Assembly (NCBI RefSeq): GCF_003934285.1 | Contig: NZ_RQWJ01000003.1 | Span: forward strand, 186,001 to 250,000 | From: Brevundimonas fluminis | GTDB lineage: Bacteria; Pseudomonadota; Alphaproteobacteria; Caulobacterales; Caulobacteraceae | Direction: 5' to 3' | DNA: 64,000 nucleotides | In this document: piece after piece, positions 26,918 to 36,129 of the stretch | How positions within the stretch are numbered: the stretch's first letter is position 1 | How the letters are laid out: every line of letters starts with the position of its first letter | The notes under the pieces: model-generated | Seen by the model: only the letters and a program-made list of their open reading frames with translations | What the model was told of the DNA's origin: nothing | Database searches by the model: none | Position numbers and translations under genes: made by a program

Positions 26918-28207
26918 TCAGCGCGCGCCTTCCGGTCCCGGCTGGCTGGCGGGCTGGACGTCCGGCCCCGGCCGTTCCTCGCGGTCCGGCAGGTCGGGCG
27001 GCGGCGCGCGCAGCCCCTTCAGCACGAAAGCCAGAACCAGGGCCAGGGCGGCCATGCCGACGTTCAGAACGAACGGCGCCGGCTCCGTCCATTCGTACAG
27101 GGCGACGCCGAGCACCGGCGGGATCAGGAAGCTGATCCCGGCCAGCGCCATCATGAGGCCCGCGATCGCCCCTTGCTCCCCCGGGCCGACCGCCAGAGAG
27201 GACCCGGCGGTGAAGCCCGGCCGGGCGAAGCCGAGTCCCAGAGAGACGAGGGCGTATCCCAACACGACCGAGAAGAAATCCGGCGCCGCCACGCTCATCA
27301 GATTGCCGACCAATGCCAGGCCGGCGCCCCAGCGCATCAGGGCGCGCGGCTGCAGGTTCAGCAGGGGGATCAGGCCCCACTGCGCCAGCAGGGTCGCCGC
27401 CGCGCCGGCGAACATGGCGAGGCCGATGAAAGGCTGGGCCTGGGTCGCGCTCATGCCCTGCGCCGCCAGCTCGTCGATGACGTGAAAGCCCAGAACGGAG
27501 ATGTTGACCGCCTGCACGCCCGTGACCAGGACGCCGAAGACCAGGTGACCGGAGATGCGCGGGTCCTTCCACAGACCCCTTGCGGGCGGCAGCTCGCGCG
27601 TCTGGCGCGGGACCTCGCCGGAGGGCAACGAGCGCCAGACCCACGCCAGAACGCCGGCGCCGATCAGGGCGAAGACGTACATGGGCCCCGCCAAACCCAC
27701 GACCGGCAGGACCAGGAAAGGCGCCAGCGTCGGCCCGATCACCGTGCCCAGGCCCTGCGCCGAGGCCAGCATCGACATGGCGCGCGTGCGCTCCTGCGCC
27801 GTCGTGCGGTCCGCGACGTAGGCCTGCGAGGCGATCGGCGCGGCCGAGCCGAACAGGCCATAGACGGCACGCGCGGCGGCCATCAGGGCGAAGGCGACGC
27901 CCGCGCCCAGCCAACCCTCCAGTCCCGCCGTGGTGGCGACGCCGAACCCGGCCATGGAGACGACGAAGCCCGAAAGACCGAGCTGGATGGTGCGCTTCCG
28001 GCCCCAGACGTCCGAACGGCGCGCCCAGACCGGGCTGGCCACGGTCCACAGCAGGGCCGACAGGGCGAAGGCGCCGGCCACCAGGGTGTCGGCCAGACCG
28101 AACTCCCGCCCGATCGTCGGCAGCACGGACTGCAGCGCCATGTTCCCGCCCGCAGCGATCAGGCTGACGAGGAACAGGATGGCGAAGGCCTGTGAGCGCA
28201 GGTTCAT
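26918..28207 (-). CDS. MFS transporter, TetA/drug-efflux-like
   Basis: 429 residues, about twelve membrane helices. The loop 2-3 motif is present as SPVWARRSDVWGRKRTIQLG, the efflux-type motif near helix 5 as GLGTVIGPTLAPFLVL, and the second-half loop repeat as LGFARPGFTAGSSLAVGPGEQGA. The tail is Pro/Glu-rich and cytoplasmic. Overall plan resembles drug:proton antiporters; substrate not predictable. Starts 4 nt after the stop of the 2Fe-2S-like gene upstream, forming a likely operon. Confidence 0.88.
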   Translation of the reverse strand: MNLRSQAFAILFLVSLIAAGGNMALQSVLPTIGREFGLADTLVAGAFALSALLWTVASPVWARRSDVWGRKRTIQLGLSGFVVSMAGFGVATTAGLEGWLGAGVAFALMAAARAVYGLFGSAAPIASQAYVADRTTAQERTRAMSMLASAQGLGTVIGPTLAPFLVLPVVGLAGPMYVFALIGAGVLAWVWRSLPSGEVPRQTRELPPARGLWKDPRISGHLVFGVLVTGVQAVNISVLGFHVIDELAAQGMSATQAQPFIGLAMFAGAAATLLAQWGLIPLLNLQPRALMRWGAGLALVGNLMSVAAPDFFSVVLGYALVSLGLGFARPGFTAGSSLAVGPGEQGAIAGLMMALAGISFLIPPVLGVALYEWTEPAPFVLNVGMAALALVLAFVLKGLRAPPPDLPDREERPGPDVQPASQPGPEGAR

Positions 28208-28211
28208 CGGC

Positions 28212-28553
28212 TCACTCCGCGGCCGGCAGCAGCTTCAGCCGCCGACCGTCGTCCAGCCCCAGCCGGGCCTTGATCTCCAGCAGATCCGTGCCCGGCTCGA
28301 TCACCAGCAGCTCGGTCGGCCGCGCGGCGTTGACGGCCACCACGGCCTTCTTCGGGCAGACGTCGAAGCAGTCGGTGTGCCGCACGGTGATCTCGGCCTT
28401 CCGACCCTTGCCGGCCTTCAGATACTTCTTCAGGGCCTTCTTCAGACTCCTGTCGCCGTTCGGGCCGAAACCCTCGTCGTCCAGCTTCTTCGAGCACTTG
28501 CGGCACACAAGGACGACGTCCTGCCAGCGGGTCTTGGCGGCCTTGATGGGCAT
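28212..28553 (-). CDS. Thioredoxin-like (2Fe-2S)-type ferredoxin domain protein
   Basis: 113 residues from the ATG at 28553. Four Cys in two pairs, LVCRKCSKK (about residues 14-21) and TDCFDVCPKKAVV (about residues 62-74), the spacing seen in small thioredoxin-like ferredoxin/metal-binding proteins. The core between them is very basic (KKALKKYLKAGKGRKAE). Partner unknown. An upstream start at 28607 would add 18 residues with no typical SD. Shares an 82-nt divergent region with the M20 gene. Confidence 0.72.
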   Translation of the reverse strand: MPIKAAKTRWQDVVLVCRKCSKKLDDEGFGPNGDRSLKKALKKYLKAGKGRKAEITVRHTDCFDVCPKKAVVAVNAARPTELLVIEPGTDLLEIKARLGLDDGRRLKLLPAAE

Positions 28554-28635
28554 GGTCTGCAGATCGACGTTCCGGGCCGCTTGCGCAACCCCGGAAAAGG
28601 GCCGCATCGTGGGGCGAACGCCGGGGGGACTTCAG

Positions 28636-29919
28636 ATGATCCGCACGCTCGCCTTCGCCGCCGCGGTGCTCGCGGCCTTTCCGGCACAGGCGCAGGTCCG
28701 CGCGCCCGACGCGGCGATCGCCGCCGTCATGCCGGACGTCGTGACCTGGCGGCGCGACTTCCACGCCAATCCCGAGCTGGGCTTCGCCGAGCACCGCACC
28801 GCCGCCGCGGTCGCCGCCCACCTGCGGTCGCTGGGTCTGGAGGTGCACGAGGGCGTGGGCAAAACCGGCGTGGTCGGCGTGTTGCGCGGAGCCCGTCCGG
28901 GCAAGACGGTCGCCCTGCGCGCCGACATGGACGCGCTGCCGGTGCAGGAGGCGACGGGGCTTCCCTTCGCCTCCACCGCGACCGGGACCTACATGGGAAA
29001 CACGGTGCCGGTGGCCCACGCCTGCGGCCATGACGCCCACGTCGCCATGCTGATGGGCGCCGCGGAGGTGCTGGCCGGAATGAAGGACCGGATCTCGGGC
29101 ACGATCGTCTTCATCTTCCAGGCGGCGGAAGAAGGGGCTCCTCCCGGAGAGCCCCTGGGCGGCGCGGCGCTGATGGTTCAGGAGGGCGTGCTGGAGCGCT
29201 TCGGCGTCGAGGCCATCTTCGGCCTGCACGTCGTCCCGGGCGAGCCGGGGTCCGTCTGGTGGCGGCCGCAGGGCTTCATGGCGGCGTCGGACCGCGTCGA
29301 CATCGTCCTGAGGGGCAAGCAGACGCACGGCGCCTGGCCATGGAAGGGCGTCGACGTCATCGCCGCCTCGGCCGCGGTGGTGCAGACGGTCAACACCCTG
29401 ACGTCGCGCACCGTCGATCCGACGACCACGCCGACGGTCTTCACCATCGCCACCCTGGACGCCGGCGTCCGGTACAACATCATCCCGGATCAGGCGGTCC
29501 TCTCCGGCACCCTGCGCACCTTCGACGTGGCGCAGCGCGACGCCCTGGTCGCCCGCGCCGAGACCGCCATCGGCCACGTCGCGGCGGCGCATGGGGCCAC
29601 GGCCGAGTTCTCGGTCCGTCAGAATGCGGCGCTCGTCTACAACGACCCCGAACTGTCCGGCTGGCTGGCCCCTGTGCTGGAAACGGTCTCGCCGGGCAAG
29701 GTGAACCCCGCCGCCCCGCCGACCACGGTGGCCGAGGACTTCAGCTATTTCCAGAAGCAGGTGCCCGGCGTCTTCTTCCACCTGGGCGCTTCGGCCGACG
29801 GCGCCGACCCGGCCGACAGCCCGCCCAATCACTCGCCGCAGTTCGACGTGAACGAGCGGGTGCTGGAAACCGGCGTGCGCGCCCACGTCACGATCGCGCT
29901 GAGCTTTCTGGCCGACTAG
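28636..29919 (+). CDS. Exported M20 family amidohydrolase
   Basis: 427 residues. The first 20 form a signal peptide (TLAFAAAVLAAFPAQAQ). Domain order is that of hippurate/amidohydrolase M20D proteins: WRRDFHANPELGFAEHRTA, metal site HACGHDAHVAMLMGAA, then QAAEEGAPPGEPLGGA, the dimerisation lid VLRGKQTHGAWPWKGVDVI and C-terminal TTVAEDFSYFQKQVPGVFFHLG. Expected to hydrolyse N-acyl amino acids or peptides in the periplasm. The in-frame start at 28192 is rejected because it removes the signal peptide. Stop overlaps converging dapE by 3 nt. Confidence 0.9.
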   Translation: MIRTLAFAAAVLAAFPAQAQVRAPDAAIAAVMPDVVTWRRDFHANPELGFAEHRTAAAVAAHLRSLGLEVHEGVGKTGVVGVLRGARPGKTVALRADMDALPVQEATGLPFASTATGTYMGNTVPVAHACGHDAHVAMLMGAAEVLAGMKDRISGTIVFIFQAAEEGAPPGEPLGGAALMVQEGVLERFGVEAIFGLHVVPGEPGSVWWRPQGFMAASDRVDIVLRGKQTHGAWPWKGVDVIAASAAVVQTVNTLTSRTVDPTTTPTVFTIATLDAGVRYNIIPDQAVLSGTLRTFDVAQRDALVARAETAIGHVAAAHGATAEFSVRQNAALVYNDPELSGWLAPVLETVSPGKVNPAAPPTTVAEDFSYFQKQVPGVFFHLGASADGADPADSPPNHSPQFDVNERVLETGVRAHVTIALSFLAD

Positions 29920-31058
29920 GCGAAGAAGCCCCGGATCACCCGTTCATAGATCCGCGTCAGGGCCTCCAGCTCGGCGACCGGCACGCGCTCGTCGATCTGG
30001 TGCATGGTCTGGCCGACCAGCCCCAGCTCCAGCACGGGGCACAGCGCGCGGATGAAGCGGGCGTCCGACGTGCCGCCGGTCGTGGACGCTTCCGGCCGGA
30101 GCCCGGTCTCCGCCTCCACCGCATCCTGCACCAGGCGCACGAACGGACCCGGCTCGGTCAGGAAGGCGTCGCCGGACCACAGGTGCTCGGTCGTCACCGT
30201 CACGCCCGGGACCTCGGCCGCCTTCGCCCGCGCGTCCAGCCAGGCCATCAGGCTTTCGCCCGTATGGGTGGGGTTGAAGCGGATGTTCAGCCGCCCCCGC
30301 GCCTCGGCCGGGATCAGGTTGGTCGCGGTGTTGCCGACGTCCAGGGTGGTGATCTCCAGGTTCGACGGCTGGAATGCCGTGAACCCCTCGTCGAGGCGGT
30401 GATCGGCCAGCTCGGTCATCAGCCGCGCAAGCACCGGCGCCGGATTGGCGGCGCGGTCTGGATAGGCGACGTGGCCCTGTTTGCCCTTCACCGTGATCCA
30501 GGTGTTCAGCGAGCCCCGGCGGCCGATCTTGATCATGTCGCCCAGCGCCTGCTGCGACGAGGGCTCGCCGACGATGCAGGCGTCGATCGCCTCGCCTTCG
30601 GCCTGCAGCGTCTGCACCACCCGCTTGGTGCCGTGCAGCGCCGGGCCCTCCTCGTCGCCCGTGATCAGGAAGGACAGGCTGCCCGGCACGTCGCCCGCCG
30701 ACAGCACGCGCGACACCGCCGACGCCCAGGCCGCGATCCCGCCCTTCATGTCCACGGCGCCGCGCCCGATGACCACGCCTTCGCGCAGCTCCGCCTCGAA
30801 CGGATCGGCGCTCCATGCCTCCGGCGCGCCGGTCGGCACCACGTCGGTGTGGCCGGCGAAGCAGAGGTTCGGCCCCGCCGTGCCGCGCCGGGCGTACAGG
30901 TTCTCAATGCCCTCGAAGGCCATCCGCCGCACGACGAAGCCCATGCCCGCCAGCAGGGCGTGCAGCACGTCCATCGCGCCGGCGTCGATCGGGGTCACCG
31001 AGGGTCGGCGGATCAGGTCGCGGGTCAGCTGGACGGGATCGATGGGTGCGAGGCTCAT
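29916..31058 (-). CDS. dapE: Succinyl-diaminopimelate desuccinylase
   Basis: Hydrolyses N-succinyl-LL-diaminopimelate in the lysine/peptidoglycan precursor pathway. 380 residues, the usual length. Visible motifs: IRRPSVTPIDAGAMDVL, metal ligand block CFAGHTDVVPTG, GRGAVDMKGGIAA, FLITGDEEGPALHGT (catalytic Glu pair), IVGEPSS, GRRGSLNTWITVKGKQGHVAYP and C-terminal TTGGTSDARFI, VGQTMHQIDE. ATG 31058 matches the conserved N-terminus. Cytoplasmic. A divergent cupin gene begins 42 nt upstream. Confidence 0.96.
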   Translation of the reverse strand: MSLAPIDPVQLTRDLIRRPSVTPIDAGAMDVLHALLAGMGFVVRRMAFEGIENLYARRGTAGPNLCFAGHTDVVPTGAPEAWSADPFEAELREGVVIGRGAVDMKGGIAAWASAVSRVLSAGDVPGSLSFLITGDEEGPALHGTKRVVQTLQAEGEAIDACIVGEPSSQQALGDMIKIGRRGSLNTWITVKGKQGHVAYPDRAANPAPVLARLMTELADHRLDEGFTAFQPSNLEITTLDVGNTATNLIPAEARGRLNIRFNPTHTGESLMAWLDARAKAAEVPGVTVTTEHLWSGDAFLTEPGPFVRLVQDAVEAETGLRPEASTTGGTSDARFIRALCPVLELGLVGQTMHQIDERVPVAELEALTRIYERVIRGFFA

Positions 31059-31100
31059 GGACTCGTGCTTTAGGGGCTGTCCGCACAGGGGAGAAGGGTC

Positions 31101-31577
31101 ATGCCCAAGATCGATCTGGACGCCGCGCCGAGCCGGGACGGCACGGCCTATCCCGAGCCCTATGACGCGCCGTGCCGGGCCCGCCGTCGCAAGCGTCTGG
31201 GCAATGCGGTCGGCCTGAGCCAGTTCGGGGTCAACCGGCTGGAGCTCGACCCGGGAACCTGGTCCTCGCAGCGGCACTGGCACTCCGGCGAGGATGAGTT
31301 CGTGCAGGTTCTGGAGGGCGAGGTGGTGCTGATCGAGGACGACGGCGAGACCGTGCTGCGCGCCGGCGACTGCGCCGGCTTTCCGAAGGGCGTCGCCAAC
31401 GGCCATCATCTGGTGAACCGGTCCGACGCCCTCGCGGTGGTGCTGGAGGTCGGCGGCCGCCATCCGGACGAGGATCGGGTGCAATATCCGGACATCGACC
31501 TGACCTTCGACGGGCGCGAGACCTTCTATCGCCACCGCGACGGGACGCCCTACGAGGGGCGGGGCCGCGTGAAGTGA
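31101..31577 (+). CDS. Cupin domain protein
   Basis: 158 residues, one cupin_2 barrel: motif 1 SQRHWHSGEDEFVQVLEGEV (two His, one Glu as metal ligands) and motif 2 AGDCAGFPKGVANGHHLVNRS. N-terminal FGVNRLELDPG and C-terminal PDIDLTFDGRETFYRHRDGTPY are typical of small uncharacterised cupins, often called mannose-6-phosphate-isomerase-like. Reaction unknown. The SD GGGGAGAAGGGTC lies before the ATG. Its stop overlaps the GTG of the MFS gene, so the two are coupled. Confidence 0.88.
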   Translation: MPKIDLDAAPSRDGTAYPEPYDAPCRARRRKRLGNAVGLSQFGVNRLELDPGTWSSQRHWHSGEDEFVQVLEGEVVLIEDDGETVLRAGDCAGFPKGVANGHHLVNRSDALAVVLEVGGRHPDEDRVQYPDIDLTFDGRETFYRHRDGTPYEGRGRVK

Positions 31578-32908
31578 CCGACGCACCCGAGGCGCCGCCA
31601 CCGATCACCCCCGCCGTCGCCGAGGCCGCCCGGGACGCGCATGGGACCAACCCGTGGCGCAACTCCGACTTCCGCAAGCTCTGGGTCGGGCGGCTGGCGG
31701 CGGTGCTGGCGATTCAGACCCAGGGCGCGGCCCTGCTGTGGCAGGTCTACGACATCGCCCGCCGCGACCACCCGATCGAACAGGCCAGCCTGTATCTGGG
31801 CCTGATCGGCCTGGTGCAGTTCCTGCCGCTGCTGGCCCTGACCCTGCCCGCGGGCGAGATGGCCGACCGGCTGGACCGCAAGCGCACCGTCATCCTGTCC
31901 ATCCTGATCGAGGGGCTGTGCGCGGCCATCTTCCTGGGCCTGGCCCTGCATGGCAGCCCGCCGTTGTGGAGCCTCCTGGCCACGGCCGCCCTGTTCGGCG
32001 CGGCGCGGGCGTTCCTGGCGCCGGCCAGCCAGGCCTTCCTGCCGATGGTGGTGGGCCGCGCCGCCTTGCCCCGCGCAATCGCGGCCCAGTCGATCGCCTT
32101 TCAGACCGGCAGCATCGCCGCGCCGGCGCTGGCTGGCCTCATCGTGGGCGTCGCCGTGCCTTACGCCTATGCCGTGGCGCTCGGCCTGTTCGGGGTCGGC
32201 CTGTTCTGCATTTTCACGATCAGGACGTCGGGCAAGCCGCTGCGCGAGCGCACGCCCTTCAGTCCGCGCGCCATGTTCGACGCGGTCGGCGTGGGACTGA
32301 GGTACGTCTGGAACACCAAGGTGGTGCTGGGCGCCATCTCGCTGGATCTGGTCGTGGTTCTGCTGGCCGGCGTGGCCCTGCTGACGCCCATCTTCGCGCG
32401 CGACATCTTTCACGTGGGGGCCGAGGGGTTTGGGATTCTGCGCGCGTCATTCGGCCTCGGCGCCCTGCTGATGGCGGGTTGGCTGGCGCGGTTCCCGATC
32501 GTGCGCCGGGGCGGGGCGTGGATGTTCGGCGCCGTGGCCCTGTTCGGCCTGTCCGCCCTGACCTTCGGCGTCTCGGGCTGGGGCGCGATGGAGTTCGGCT
32601 GGACGGACCTGGCGTGGGTCGCGGGCGTCGCCCTGTTCCTGGCCGGCGCGGCCGACATGATCAGCGTCAACATCCGCCAGACCCTGATCCAGCTGGCCAC
32701 GCCCGACGAGATGCGCGGCCGCGTCTCGTCGGTGTCCATGCTCTTCATCGGCGCGTCGAACGAACTCGGCGAGTTCTACACCGGCTTCGCCGTCCGCATC
32801 CTCGGCCCCATCGGCGCCGCCCTGTTCGGCGGCTCGGCGGCCGTCGCCTCGGTCGGCCTGTGGAGCTGGCTGTTCCCGGGTTTGCGGAAGGCGGACCGGC
32901 TGAGCTGA
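31574..32908 (+). CDS. MFS exporter of the EntS-like (MFS_3) group
   Basis: 444 residues, about twelve helices. N-terminal NPWRNSDFRKLWVGRLAAVLAIQTQG is the usual opening of MFS_3 proteins; loop 2-3 appears as LPAGEMADRLDRKRTVIL; the C-terminal half has VNIRQTLIQLATPDEMRGRVSSVSMLFIGASNELGEF, a conserved block of the group. Members export siderophores or drugs; the substrate here is unknown. GTG start overlapping the cupin stop (GTGA). Followed by an 8-bp hairpin. Confidence 0.9.
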   Translation: MTDAPEAPPPITPAVAEAARDAHGTNPWRNSDFRKLWVGRLAAVLAIQTQGAALLWQVYDIARRDHPIEQASLYLGLIGLVQFLPLLALTLPAGEMADRLDRKRTVILSILIEGLCAAIFLGLALHGSPPLWSLLATAALFGAARAFLAPASQAFLPMVVGRAALPRAIAAQSIAFQTGSIAAPALAGLIVGVAVPYAYAVALGLFGVGLFCIFTIRTSGKPLRERTPFSPRAMFDAVGVGLRYVWNTKVVLGAISLDLVVVLLAGVALLTPIFARDIFHVGAEGFGILRASFGLGALLMAGWLARFPIVRRGGAWMFGAVALFGLSALTFGVSGWGAMEFGWTDLAWVAGVALFLAGAADMISVNIRQTLIQLATPDEMRGRVSSVSMLFIGASNELGEFYTGFAVRILGPIGAALFGGSAAVASVGLWSWLFPGLRKADRLS

Positions 32909-32930
32909 CCCCGACGCCGGAACGTCGGGG
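32909..32930. terminator. GC hairpin between converging genes
   Basis: CCCCGACG (32909-32916) pairs with CGTCGGGG (32923-32930) around a 6-nt loop, directly at the MFS stop and 12 nt before the stop of the converging hydrolase. No T-tract on either side, so termination strength is uncertain. Confidence 0.5.
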
Positions 32931-32942
32931 CCGAACCCGGTC

Positions 32943-33893
32943 TCACTCCGCCAGGAAGCGGTCGACGATCGCGTAGAAGGCCTCGGGCTGGTCCGCCATG
33001 ATGAAGTGGCGCGAGCCGTCGACGCGCTCCAGCGTCAGGTCGGGCACGTCCGCCCACTGCGACGACCACATCGCGTCGGCCATGGCGGCCGGGGCGCCGC
33101 CGTCGGCGTCGGCGGCATAGATCGCCCACACCGGCACGGTCATGGCCGACAGGCCGGGCCGCGCGTCGGTGGTCATCACCTCGGCGATGCCGGTGGCCAG
33201 CGCTTGCCGGTCCGAGGCCATGACCCAGTCGATCATGGCCGTCTGCGTGGCCGCATCCTTAGACAGGCCGGGCGCGCCCGCGGTCTGACCGGCGCGCAGG
33301 GTCGCCTCGTCGCCGCTCAGCATCCGCGCCGCCGCCTGGGCCGCGAACGGCCGGGCGCTCTCGACCGTCGCGGTCGGCCCGAACAGGGCGCTGAAGAAGG
33401 GCAGGCTGTCCACGCTCATGATCCGCCCGACCAGATCCGGCCGCGCCTGCGCCAGCAGCAGGGCAGACAGCCCGCCCATGGAGTGGCCGATGACGGCGGG
33501 CCGCTCCAGCCCTTGCGCTTCGATGTATCCCGCCACGGCCGCCACGGCGGGCGCCAGCAGCGGGCCGTCGCCGTGCGTCCACGGCTCGCCGGCGAAGCCC
33601 GCGTACTGCACCAGATGCACCCGGTGGGTGGCGCTCAAACGCTCGGCCAGCGGACGCCACACCTCGCGGCTGGAGCCGTAGCCGGGGATCAGGATGACGT
33701 CGGGGCCCTGACCCACGATCTCCACCGAAATCCGCCCGTCCCGGAAGACGGCTTCGGCTTCGGCGTCGTCGACGGCCTGGGCCTCGGCCCGACCGGCGAT
33801 GAGGACGACCCCGCCGACGGCCAGAGCCAGGGCGGAGGCGACGAGGAAGGCGCGCAGGATCGCACGCCCCGCGAAGCGGCGCATGATGAACAT
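32943..33893 (-). CDS. Exported alpha/beta hydrolase
   Basis: 316 residues. A hydrophobic N-terminal signal or anchor (ILRAFLVASALALAVGGVVLIAG), then an alpha/beta-hydrolase fold: oxyanion region LIPGYGSSREVWRPLAERL, nucleophile elbow VIGHSMGGLSALLLA (Ser about residue 140), and a C-terminal His in DGSRHFIMADQPEAF. The acid is probably in YAADADGG. Substrate unknown. It lies downstream of the serine hydrolase gene in the same direction with a 29-nt gap, so they may share a transcript. ATG at 33884 is an alternative start. Confidence 0.88.
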   Translation of the reverse strand: MFIMRRFAGRAILRAFLVASALALAVGGVVLIAGRAEAQAVDDAEAEAVFRDGRISVEIVGQGPDVILIPGYGSSREVWRPLAERLSATHRVHLVQYAGFAGEPWTHGDGPLLAPAVAAVAGYIEAQGLERPAVIGHSMGGLSALLLAQARPDLVGRIMSVDSLPFFSALFGPTATVESARPFAAQAAARMLSGDEATLRAGQTAGAPGLSKDAATQTAMIDWVMASDRQALATGIAEVMTTDARPGLSAMTVPVWAIYAADADGGAPAAMADAMWSSQWADVPDLTLERVDGSRHFIMADQPEAFYAIVDRFLAE

Positions 33894-33922
33894 GGGGTGT
33901 CTCCAGTCTTCCGGGGTTGAGG

Positions 33923-35509
33923 TCAGTCGAGGCGGCGGAAGCGCATGTCGCGCACGCGGCCGTTGTCGATGTGCAGGGCGACCGCCCGTCCGGTGGCGTC
34001 GCGCTCGAGGCGCACCAGACCGGGCGGCCCGGTGAAGACGTCGGTGTGCGACGGCGCCAGGGCCGAGCCGCGACCGTTCAGGCTCAGCACCAGCCGGCCG
34101 TTTCGGACGGTCGCCTCCAGCCGGGCCGCGGCCTCGTCGCTGACGTAGACGCCCTCCAGCGCGACAAGATCTTCGGTGGTCGGCGCCCAGGGCTCACGGC
34201 GCTCCAGACGCCGCCGGTCGCCGTCGGCGGTGACGCGGAACAAGGTCCCCGCGTCGACGATCTGCAGCCGGTCGTCGCCGACCGCGAACAAATCGGGTCC
34301 CGCCGCCGCGAGGGGGCGCCCGCCCATGGTCAGCGCGCCAGCGGCCGTCCGGCCGAAGGTGACGGGCTGGCCGGTGCGCACGTCGACCCACAGCCCCTCG
34401 GGCAGGGGCGCGTCTCCCGCGGCGGCGACGCCCTCGGCGGGTGCGGGCGGAAGGAAGCGGGCGGCGGCGGCCCGGCCAAGCAGCCGGGCGTCGGCGTCGC
34501 CGGCGTTGCACAGGATGGCGACGGACACGCCGTCCTCCGGGTAGCGCGCCGCCCAGCCGCGATAGCCGGCGGTGACGCCCGCATGGCCAATCTCGGGCCG
34601 GTCGCCCGGCGCGTCGTGCTGCAGCCCCAGTCCATAGTGGGTGCGCCGCTCGCCGATCGAGCCGCGTTCGGCCAGCCGCGCGCCCAGTCCGGGGAAGGCG
34701 CGGTCCTCCTCCAGGGCGCGGTTCCAGATCAGCAGGTCGTCGACTGTGGTCAGCAGGCCGCCGTTGCCGTAGGCGTCCTCGAACGGCATGTCGCGGCGCC
34801 AGCCCGACCCCGACGGCGCGTAGGCGTCGGCGCGCCCCGGGACGACGCGGGCATGGTCGTCGCGCCACGAGGTGCGGCTCATGCCCAGCGGGTCGAACAG
34901 CCGCGTGCGGGTGAACTCGGCCAGGCTCCTGCCGGACGCCCGCTCCACGATCACCGCGGCCAGGTTGTAGCCGGAGTTGCTGTAGGACCACTCGGTTCCC
35001 GGCTCGAAATTCAGCGCCGTCTGACGGCTCATGATGCGCACCACGTCGGCGTTGTCGCTGTCCCGCGTGCCGCGCGGCCAGCCTTCCATCGCGGCCACGG
35101 CCCCCCAGTCGCGCAGGCCGGCCGTATGATCCAGCATCCGGCGGATCGTCACCACGTCCGCCCATTCCGGAAGTTCCGGGATCCATTTGCTCAGGGCGTC
35201 GTCCAGCGACAGGACCCCGTCGTCGACCAGCAGCAGCACCGCTGCGGCGGTGAACTGCTTCGAGACCGAGCCGGCCTCGTAGATGGTGTCTACGCGCGCC
35301 GGCACGCCGTGCTCCATCTCCGCCAAGCCGTAGACGCGACGGAGGGGCGGCCTTTCGGGTGCGTCCACGCCGACGGCGCAGCCGGGAGTCCGGGCGCTCC
35401 AGCGAGCGAACAGGGCGTCGATCGCGTCCGGCGCTTCCTGACCGGCGGCGGGGCCGACGGCCACGAGCAGGGCGACGACAGCGGCGACGGGAGGGGTCAG
35501 GTCACGCAT
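33923..35509 (-). CDS. Exported beta-lactamase-like serine hydrolase (penicillin-binding family)
   Basis: 528 residues. Signal peptide ending near VGPAAGQ, then a class C beta-lactamase/esterase fold: SVSK at residues 81-84 (nucleophile Ser and Lys), the YSNSGYN motif near residue 178 (Tyr and Asn), and THYGLGLQHDAPGDRPEIGHAGVTAGY where HAG replaces the usual KTG. A C-terminal domain of about 150 residues resembles the extra lipocalin-like domain of such hydrolases. Likely an esterase or D-aminopeptidase rather than an antibiotic-resistance enzyme. The ATG overlaps the XRE regulator gene by 8 nt. Confidence 0.87.
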   Translation of the reverse strand: MRDLTPPVAAVVALLVAVGPAAGQEAPDAIDALFARWSARTPGCAVGVDAPERPPLRRVYGLAEMEHGVPARVDTIYEAGSVSKQFTAAAVLLLVDDGVLSLDDALSKWIPELPEWADVVTIRRMLDHTAGLRDWGAVAAMEGWPRGTRDSDNADVVRIMSRQTALNFEPGTEWSYSNSGYNLAAVIVERASGRSLAEFTRTRLFDPLGMSRTSWRDDHARVVPGRADAYAPSGSGWRRDMPFEDAYGNGGLLTTVDDLLIWNRALEEDRAFPGLGARLAERGSIGERRTHYGLGLQHDAPGDRPEIGHAGVTAGYRGWAARYPEDGVSVAILCNAGDADARLLGRAAAARFLPPAPAEGVAAAGDAPLPEGLWVDVRTGQPVTFGRTAAGALTMGGRPLAAAGPDLFAVGDDRLQIVDAGTLFRVTADGDRRRLERREPWAPTTEDLVALEGVYVSDEAAARLEATVRNGRLVLSLNGRGSALAPSHTDVFTGPPGLVRLERDATGRAVALHIDNGRVRDMRFRRLD

Positions 35510-35699
35510 GAGGATTCTCGAAGATGTCTTCCACCGGCCGCTCGAACAGCACGGCGATGCGATAGGCGAGGTCAAGCGACGGATCGTGCCTTTCGGTCTC
35601 CAGCGCGTTGACCGCCTGACGGGACACGCCCAGGGCCTGACCCAGCTGTTCCTGGGTCCAGCCGCGCTCGACGCGCAGCAGCTTCAGCCGGTTCCTCAT
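35502..35699 (-). CDS. Small XRE-family transcriptional regulator
   Basis: 65 residues, essentially one HTH_3 domain: MRNRLKLLRVERGWTQEQLG, VSRQAVNALETERHDPSLDL, AYRIAVLFERPVEDIFENP. This YozG/Cro-like group is normally encoded next to a small membrane protein and represses that operon (family knowledge). Here the ATG overlaps the membrane gene stop (ATGA) and its 3' end overlaps the serine hydrolase start, so three genes are coupled. The TGACAT-N7-ATGTCA palindrome upstream is the likely operator. Confidence 0.92.
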   Translation of the reverse strand: MRNRLKLLRVERGWTQEQLGQALGVSRQAVNALETERHDPSLDLAYRIAVLFERPVEDIFENPHA

Positions 35700-36100
35700 C
35701 GCGACGATCTCAGGAACGGCGCGATCACGCCGAAGCAGGCCCAGAACAGCGGGTAAACGAACCAGGCCGGCACATGCGGCGCGCCGGCATAGCTCTCGCC
35801 GAAGCCCCAGAAGGTGCCGATCGCCATGGTCAGGCCGGCGGCGACGATGAACTGTTTGGCGATCAGGGCGCGCACGAACTCGTCGCTCTCGCGCATGAAG
35901 CTCAGCGTCGCCCAGATCTGGCCGACCACCGGCGCGCTGACCGTCGCGGCCAGCAGCCAGGCCGCGACCGGGGAGCTCAGGTCGTCGAAGGCGCCGAAGA
36001 TCGCGGCGACGTTCACGGCCGTGTAGCCGCTCATGAAGGCCAGGGTGCGGACCACGTATCGGCGCCCGGCGTCCGTCCCGTTCCGAAAGCTTCCCGGCAT
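35696..36100 (-). CDS. Small membrane protein paired with the XRE regulator
   Basis: Not assigned. 134 residues with about four hydrophobic segments (TLAFMSGYTAVNVAAIFGAF, VAAWLLAATVSAPVVGQIWA, FIVAAGLTMAIGTFWGFG, AWFVYPLFWACFGVIAPFL). This matches the plan of the small membrane proteins that accompany YozG-type XRE regulators. ATG 36100 is fixed by AGGAGG about 7 nt upstream; the in-frame start at 36142 would place the SD inside the gene. First gene of the operon after the palindromic operator. Confidence 0.8.
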   Translation of the reverse strand: MPGSFRNGTDAGRRYVVRTLAFMSGYTAVNVAAIFGAFDDLSSPVAAWLLAATVSAPVVGQIWATLSFMRESDEFVRALIAKQFIVAAGLTMAIGTFWGFGESYAGAPHVPAWFVYPLFWACFGVIAPFLRSSR

Positions 36101-36129
36101 GTCATGTCCTCCTGACGTGATGTAAGGAG